8,590 bases of DNA from Helicobacteraceae bacterium. Lineage in GTDB: Bacteria; Campylobacterota; Campylobacteria; Campylobacterales; Sulfurimonadaceae. Positions 5,001 to 8,590 of this stretch are shown here, piece after piece (position 1 is the first letter of the stretch; each line of letters begins with the position of its first letter). The translations under genes were made by a program, and so were the position numbers. The notes below the pieces were generated by a model. It was not told the origin of the DNA and did not search any database. It saw only the letters and a list, made by a program, of their open reading frames with translations. Where the stretch lies: positions 1-8,590 of the forward strand of contig JALSUN010000146.1 in assembly GCA_027061425.1 (NCBI GenBank), in the 5' to 3' direction.

Positions 5001-6254
5001 TCTGAGCGTGACGAGTTAGAGCGTGAGCACTACGATCGTCTTTTGATGATCGATAAAGAAGAGATGATCCGGATTGAGTCTATTTTGACACAAGCAGAAC
5101 TTGTCTCTGATGTTACAATTAACGAAGTTGAGTATAAAGTGGGCGACAAGATCACTGCTGATGTACTGGCTAACGTGAACCGTTTCGCAATGAACTCTGT
5201 AGTGAAGTCATTCTCTGATGAAGTTCAAGCGAAGTATAACTCAACGAAGAACCACTTCCAAAAGCAGAAGAAGAAGTTCCGTGACGAGCATGAAGAGAAG
5301 CTAACGATTCTTGAAAAAGATGACATCCTTCCAAATGGTGTGACGAAATTTGTTAAGGTTTACATTGCAACGAAGCGTAAGCTAAAAGTCGGTGACAAGA
5401 TGGCAGGTCGTCACGGTAACAAGGGTATTGTCTCTATTATCGTTCCTGAAGTTGACATGCCTTACATGGCTGATGGTCGCCCGGTTGACGTTTGTCTTAA
5501 CCCACTTGGTGTACCTTCACGTATGAACATCGGGCAGATCCTTGAGATGCACCTTGGTATGGCAGGTCGTGAACTCGGTCACCAGATACAAGATATCTTC
5601 GAAGCAAAACAGGCTGACTTTATCGCTCAGTTACGGGCTAAGATCATCGAGATCGCTGATGTTGCACGTTTCATGAATGCAGGTGAAGTCATAGCGAACA
5701 TGAATGATGAGACATTCCTTGAGTTTGCTCGTGATTGGTCTCAGGGTGTTAAGTTTGCAACACCGATTTTCGAAGGTGTTGATACAGAAGAATTTGCTAA
5801 GTTGTTTGAGCTTGCTAAGCTTGACGATGATGGTAAGACAGTTCTTTATGATGGTAAAACAGGTGAACAAGTCAAAGAGCGTGTAAACGTTGGTTACATG
5901 TATATTCTTAAACTACACCACCTTGTTGATGAGAAAGTTCACGCCCGTTCAACTGGGCCTTACTCTCTTGTTACACAACAACCAGTTGGTGGTAAAGCAC
6001 TGTTCGGTGGTCAGAGATTTGGTGAGATGGAGGTCTGGGCTCTAGAAGCTTATGGTGCTTCAGCGGTACTAAAAGAGATGTTAACAATTAAGTCAGATGA
6101 TGTTGAAGGCCGTGTGAACGCGTACAAAGCATTAACAAAAGGTGAGGCAGTTCCACCTTCTGGAATTCCTGAAACACTGTTTGTATTGACAAAAGAACTT
6201 CAAGCCCTAGCGCTTGACGTAGAGATTTTCGACGAGGTGGAAGACGATGAGTAA
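2100..6254 (+). CDS. rpoB: DNA-directed RNA polymerase subunit beta
   Basis: At 1384 residues this is slightly longer than the E. coli beta subunit (1342) and typical of Campylobacterota. With beta' it forms the catalytic cleft of RNA polymerase. The start follows AGAGGA and gives the expected MLNSLHSGNRLRVDF opening. The rifampicin pocket is wild type, with Q528, D534, H544 and S549 matching E. coli Q510, D516, H526 and S531. HDDANRALMGSNMQRQAVP starts at 694. The NGYNYEDA motif places the acidic pair at E830 and D831. A charged, coiled-coil-prone insertion spans about 960-1075, where E. coli also has one. The active-site lysines of GDKMAGRHGNKG are K1100 and K1108. The C-terminal GGQRFGEMEVWALEAYGA anchor to beta' is intact. 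No frameshift is seen. Its last 8 bases overlap rpoC. Confidence 0.99.
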   Translation: MLNSLHSGNRLRVDFAKTPQQIEIPNLLQLQQSSYDNFLMIDKKNRDASGIEKVFSSAFPIHDTQNRLTIEYLGSTVAAPKYTVRECMERGLTYAVSLKMKTRLVLWDRDDNTKEKLGVQDMKEQSIFVRDIPLMTDRTSFVVNGVERVVVNQLHRSPGVIFKEEESTTAGNKLIYTGQIIPDRGSWLYFEYDPKDILYMRINKRRKVPVTIMFRAMGYSKQDILKMFYPLQKINIVDNQFAMDFKPEEFKGRLDYDLISTNGDVLLGKSKRLTAKKGQKFIDDGVTAILYPIETLVERYLAEPIIDPETGEILFDTMTAVDETKLKKMAESGVTEFVIANDLSEGVDASILNAFNADADSLKLLKQTEDIEDENDLSAIRIYKVMRPGEPVTKDAAKAFVNQLFFDPERYDLTKVGRMKMNHKLGLNIPEYITVLTNEDIINTVKYVIKVKNGQGHIDDRDHLGNRRIRSIGELLGNELHNGLIKMQKAIRDKLSTMSGPMSELMPHDLINSKMITSTIMEFFSGGQLSQFMDQTNPLSEVTHKRRLSALGEGGLVKERAGFEVRDVHPTHYGRICPIETPEGQNIGLINTLAAYAKVNELGFIEAPYNLVKDGKALTGPENVVYLTATQEEGKMIAAASNKIDAEGNFLEELIEVRQDGEIKLGKAIDCEYMDLSSQMVVGVAASLIPFLEHDDANRALMGSNMQRQAVPLLKPQAPMVGTGIEKLVARDAWECIKAKRAGRVEKVDGKHIFVLGEDESGTFIDYYPLEKNLRTNQNTTFSQKASVKVGQQVETGEIIADGPNMDHGELALGINAMVAFMPWNGYNYEDAIVMSERMIREDMYTSVHVYEKECEARELKHGIEEITRDIPNVRDDELTHLDESGIVKLGTNISGGMILVGKVSPKGEVKPTPEERLLRAIFGEKAGHVVNKSLYCPPSMEGVVVDIKIFTKKGYDKDPRALELEKSERDELEREHYDRLLMIDKEEMIRIESILTQAELVSDVTINEVEYKVGDKITADVLANVNRFAMNSVVKSFSDEVQAKYNSTKNHFQKQKKKFRDEHEEKLTILEKDDILPNGVTKFVKVYIATKRKLKVGDKMAGRHGNKGIVSIIVPEVDMPYMADGRPVDVCLNPLGVPSRMNIGQILEMHLGMAGRELGHQIQDIFEAKQADFIAQLRAKIIEIADVARFMNAGEVIANMNDETFLEFARDWSQGVKFATPIFEGVDTEEFAKLFELAKLDDDGKTVLYDGKTGEQVKERVNVGYMYILKLHHLVDEKVHARSTGPYSLVTQQPVGGKALFGGQRFGEMEVWALEAYGASAVLKEMLTIKSDDVEGRVNAYKALTKGEAVPPSGIPETLFVLTKELQALALDVEIFDEVEDDE
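6234..6254 (+). promoter_or_regulatory. rpoC ribosome-binding site and rpoB/rpoC overlap
   Basis: GAGGTG (6234-6239), a strong match to the 16S anti-Shine-Dalgarno complement, lies inside the last rpoB codons, 7 bases before the rpoC ATG (6247). The sequence ATGAGTAA holds both the rpoC start and the rpoB stop, an 8-nt overlap in different frames. This arrangement favours translational coupling and near-equal amounts of beta and beta'. Confidence 0.85.
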
Positions 6255-8590
6255 ATTAGTACCTATAGCAATTACAGAAGAGAACCGTCCAAAAGACATT
6301 AAACAACTTCAGTTCCGTTTGGCAAGTCCAGAGAAAGTTCTCTCTTGGAGTCATGGTGAAGTTAAAAAGCCTGAGACGATTAACTACCGTACACTCAAAC
6401 CAGAGCGTGACGGACTTTTTTGTGCAAAAATCTTTGGACCGGTAAGAGACTACGAGTGTCTTTGTGGTAAATACAAGAAGATGCGTTACAAGGGTGTTGT
6501 ATGTGAGAAGTGTGGTGTTGAAGTTACCACTACCAAAGTTCGCCGTACACGTATGGGTCACATCGACCTTGTAACACCAGTTGCACACATCTGGTACGTG
6601 AGTTCATTACCTTCACGTATTGGTACACTTCTTGGTGTTAAGATGAAAGACCTTGAACGTGTACTTTACTACGAAGCATACATTGTTCAAAACTCTGGAG
6701 ATGCGTTTTATGATGGTGAAGAGTCTACACCAGTTCTTAAGTATGATGTACTGAACGAAGAGCAGTACCGTATCCTTATGTCTCGTTATTCTGAGGCTGG
6801 ATTCAAGGCTAAAATGGGTGGAGAGGGTATCCGTGATATGCTCGAAGATATCGATCTTGTTGAGATTTTCTCTCAACTTAAAGAAGACATGGAGAACACT
6901 AAGTCTGTAGCTAAGACTAAGACACTTGTGAAGCGTCTTAAAGTTATAGAGTCATTCCTTAACTCTGGTAACAACCCAGCTTGGATGATGTTGACGGCAC
7001 TTCCAGTTCTTCCACCAGATCTTCGTCCATTGGTAAGCCTTGATGGTGGTAAATTTGCGGTTTCTGACGTCAACGACCTTTACCGTCGTGTTATTAACCG
7101 TAACCAGCGTCTTAAGCGTCTTATTGAGCTAGAAGCTCCTGAGATTATTGTACGTAACGAAAAGCGTATGCTTCAAGAGTCTGTTGATGCATTGTTTGAC
7201 AATGGTCGTCGTGCTAACGCAGTTAAGGGTGCTAACAAGCGTCCGCTTAAGTCACTTTCAGAAGTGATTAAAGGTAAGCAGGGTCGTTTCCGTCAAAACC
7301 TTCTTGGTAAACGTGTTGACTTCTCTGGACGTTCTGTCATCGTTGTTGGACCATCTCTTAAGATGGACCAATGTGGTCTTCCTAAGAAGATGGCTATTGA
7401 GCTTTTCAAGCCACACCTTATCGCTAAGTTAGAGGACAAAGGTTACGCTACAACTGTTAAAGCAGCTAAAAAGATGATCGAAGCTGAGACTAACGAAGTT
7501 TGGGAGTGTCTTGCTGAGATCGTTGATGGTTATCCTATTATGCTTAACCGTGCACCAACACTTCACAAGCTTTCTATCCAAGCGTTTCACCCTAAGTTAA
7601 TCGATGGTAAAGCTATTCAGCTTCACCCTCTTGTCTGTGCGGCTTTCAATGCTGACTTTGATGGTGACCAGATGGCGGTTCACGTGCCACTTTCTGCAGA
7701 GGCGATAGCTGAAGCAAAAGTATTGATGCTTGCATCTATGAACATCTTGCTTCCTGCATCAGGTAAGGCGATCGCGACACCTTCACAGGATATGGTCCTT
7801 GGTCTTTACTACATCTCTTTAGAGAAAAATGGTGTTCAGGGCTCTAACAAGCTTTTTGCATCAGTAGATGAGATTAAGATTGCGCTTGAGACAGGTTCAC
7901 TTGACATACATGCGAAGGTACGTACAAAAGTCGATGGTATTATGATCCATACAACTGCTGGACGTATGTTGATCAAAGAGATCCTTCCAGACTTTGTTCC
8001 TGTTGAACTATGGAATCAGACGATGAAAAAGAAGAAGATCAATGCTATTGCTGACTATGTTCAAAAGCATGGTGGTATCGCGGTAACTGCTGGTTTCCTT
8101 GACCGTCTTAAAGACCTTGGTTTCAAACAAGCAACTGAAGCGGGTGTTTCGATCTCTATTGCAGACATCATTATCCCAGATGAGAAAAAAGAGCTGATCG
8201 TTAGCTCTAAGAAAAAAGTTATCGACATTCAAAAGCAGTTTGAGGGTGGTCTATTAACAGAGCAGGAACGTTATAACAAGATTATTGATGTATGGTCTGA
8301 CACTAACAACACGGTTGCGGGTCAGATGATGGACTTAGTCGAGAACGATAAAGATGGTTTCAACTCCATCCACATGATGGCAGACTCTGGTGCGCGTGGT
8401 TCTGCTGCACAGATCCGTCAGCTTGCAGGTATGCGTGGTCTTATGGCAAAGCCAAATGGTGACATTATTGAGACACCGATTATCTCAAACTTTAAAGAGG
8501 GTCTAAACGTTCTTGAGTACTTTATTTCTACTCACGGTGCACGTAAAGGTCTTGCGGATACAGCACTTAAAACAGCGAATGCGGGTTACC
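6247..8590 (+). CDS. rpoC: DNA-directed RNA polymerase subunit beta', N-terminal part (3' end outside window)
   Basis: The frame stays open to the window edge, giving the first 781 residues of a protein of about 1400-1500. It opens MSKLVPIAITEENRPKDIKQ. The N-terminal zinc site is complete, with C71, C73, C86 and C89 in DYECLCGKYKK and CEKCGVEV. The clamp helices that bind sigma lie near 275-325 (NDLYRRVINRNQRLKRLIE, then VRNEKRMLQESVDALFDNGR). The lid/rudder and switch region follows (KGKQGRFRQNLLGKRVDFSG, about 342-361). The catalytic NADFDGD motif is at 468-474, with D470, D472 and D474 holding the active-site magnesium. DSGARGSAAQIRQLAG lies near 712. The bridge helix (HGARKGLADTALKTAN, 763-778) is cut by the window end, so trigger loop and C-terminus are not visible. 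The start follows GAGGTG and overlaps rpoB. Confidence 0.99.
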   Translation, partial: MSKLVPIAITEENRPKDIKQLQFRLASPEKVLSWSHGEVKKPETINYRTLKPERDGLFCAKIFGPVRDYECLCGKYKKMRYKGVVCEKCGVEVTTTKVRRTRMGHIDLVTPVAHIWYVSSLPSRIGTLLGVKMKDLERVLYYEAYIVQNSGDAFYDGEESTPVLKYDVLNEEQYRILMSRYSEAGFKAKMGGEGIRDMLEDIDLVEIFSQLKEDMENTKSVAKTKTLVKRLKVIESFLNSGNNPAWMMLTALPVLPPDLRPLVSLDGGKFAVSDVNDLYRRVINRNQRLKRLIELEAPEIIVRNEKRMLQESVDALFDNGRRANAVKGANKRPLKSLSEVIKGKQGRFRQNLLGKRVDFSGRSVIVVGPSLKMDQCGLPKKMAIELFKPHLIAKLEDKGYATTVKAAKKMIEAETNEVWECLAEIVDGYPIMLNRAPTLHKLSIQAFHPKLIDGKAIQLHPLVCAAFNADFDGDQMAVHVPLSAEAIAEAKVLMLASMNILLPASGKAIATPSQDMVLGLYYISLEKNGVQGSNKLFASVDEIKIALETGSLDIHAKVRTKVDGIMIHTTAGRMLIKEILPDFVPVELWNQTMKKKKINAIADYVQKHGGIAVTAGFLDRLKDLGFKQATEAGVSISIADIIIPDEKKELIVSSKKKVIDIQKQFEGGLLTEQERYNKIIDVWSDTNNTVAGQMMDLVENDKDGFNSIHMMADSGARGSAAQIRQLAGMRGLMAKPNGDIIETPIISNFKEGLNVLEYFISTHGARKGLADTALKTANAGY

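Noticed and set aside
6256..7073. Several minus-strand open frames of 66-110 codons inside rpoC
   Set aside because: All lie antisense to conserved beta' sequence, and their composition reflects the complement of the sense codons.

Overview
The window is a stretch of the conserved ribosomal-protein/RNA-polymerase locus, all on the + strand: the 3' end of rplA (L1), then rplJ (L10), rplL (L7/L12), rpoB (beta) and the 5' part of rpoC (beta'). The proteins look like Campylobacterota (epsilonproteobacteria). L10 and L7/L12 closely resemble what I recall of Campylobacter proteins, codon use is AT-leaning, and intergenic DNA is very AT-rich. rpoB and rpoC are separate genes overlapping by 8 nt, which argues against Helicobacter or Wolinella, where they are fused. 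A Sulfurimonas/Sulfurovum/Sulfuricurvum-type organism is my best guess from general resemblance, not from a search.

Layout: 1-249 is the end of rplA. 250-775 is an unusually long gap for this locus. It holds a hairpin just after rplA, about 250 bases with no gene, a good sigma70-type promoter (542-570) preceded by an A-tract, and a leader of about 200 nt that can fold in competing ways before rplJ. rplJ (776-1264) and rplL (1382-1750) are separated by 117 bases containing three consecutive hairpins. After rplL come two strong hairpins (1763-1836), a long imperfect hairpin (1939-1997) and a smaller one (2022-2054), then rpoB (2100-6254). rpoC starts inside the end of rpoB (6247) and runs off the window in the bridge helix.

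The genes form one expression unit. L10 and L7/L12 build the ribosomal stalk and must be made at unequal ratios (several L7/L12 per L10). RNA polymerase subunits are needed in much smaller amounts than ribosomal proteins. The RNA structures sit where such adjustments would be made: before rplJ, between rplJ and rplL, and between rplL and rpoB. The coding content is ordinary, and I found no new gene system. The most interesting signal is a perfect 15-nt complementarity between the bases just upstream of the rplJ ribosome-binding site (749-763) and one arm of a hairpin beyond the rplJ stop codon (1309-1323). It suggests a long-range mRNA interaction enclosing the whole rplJ gene.
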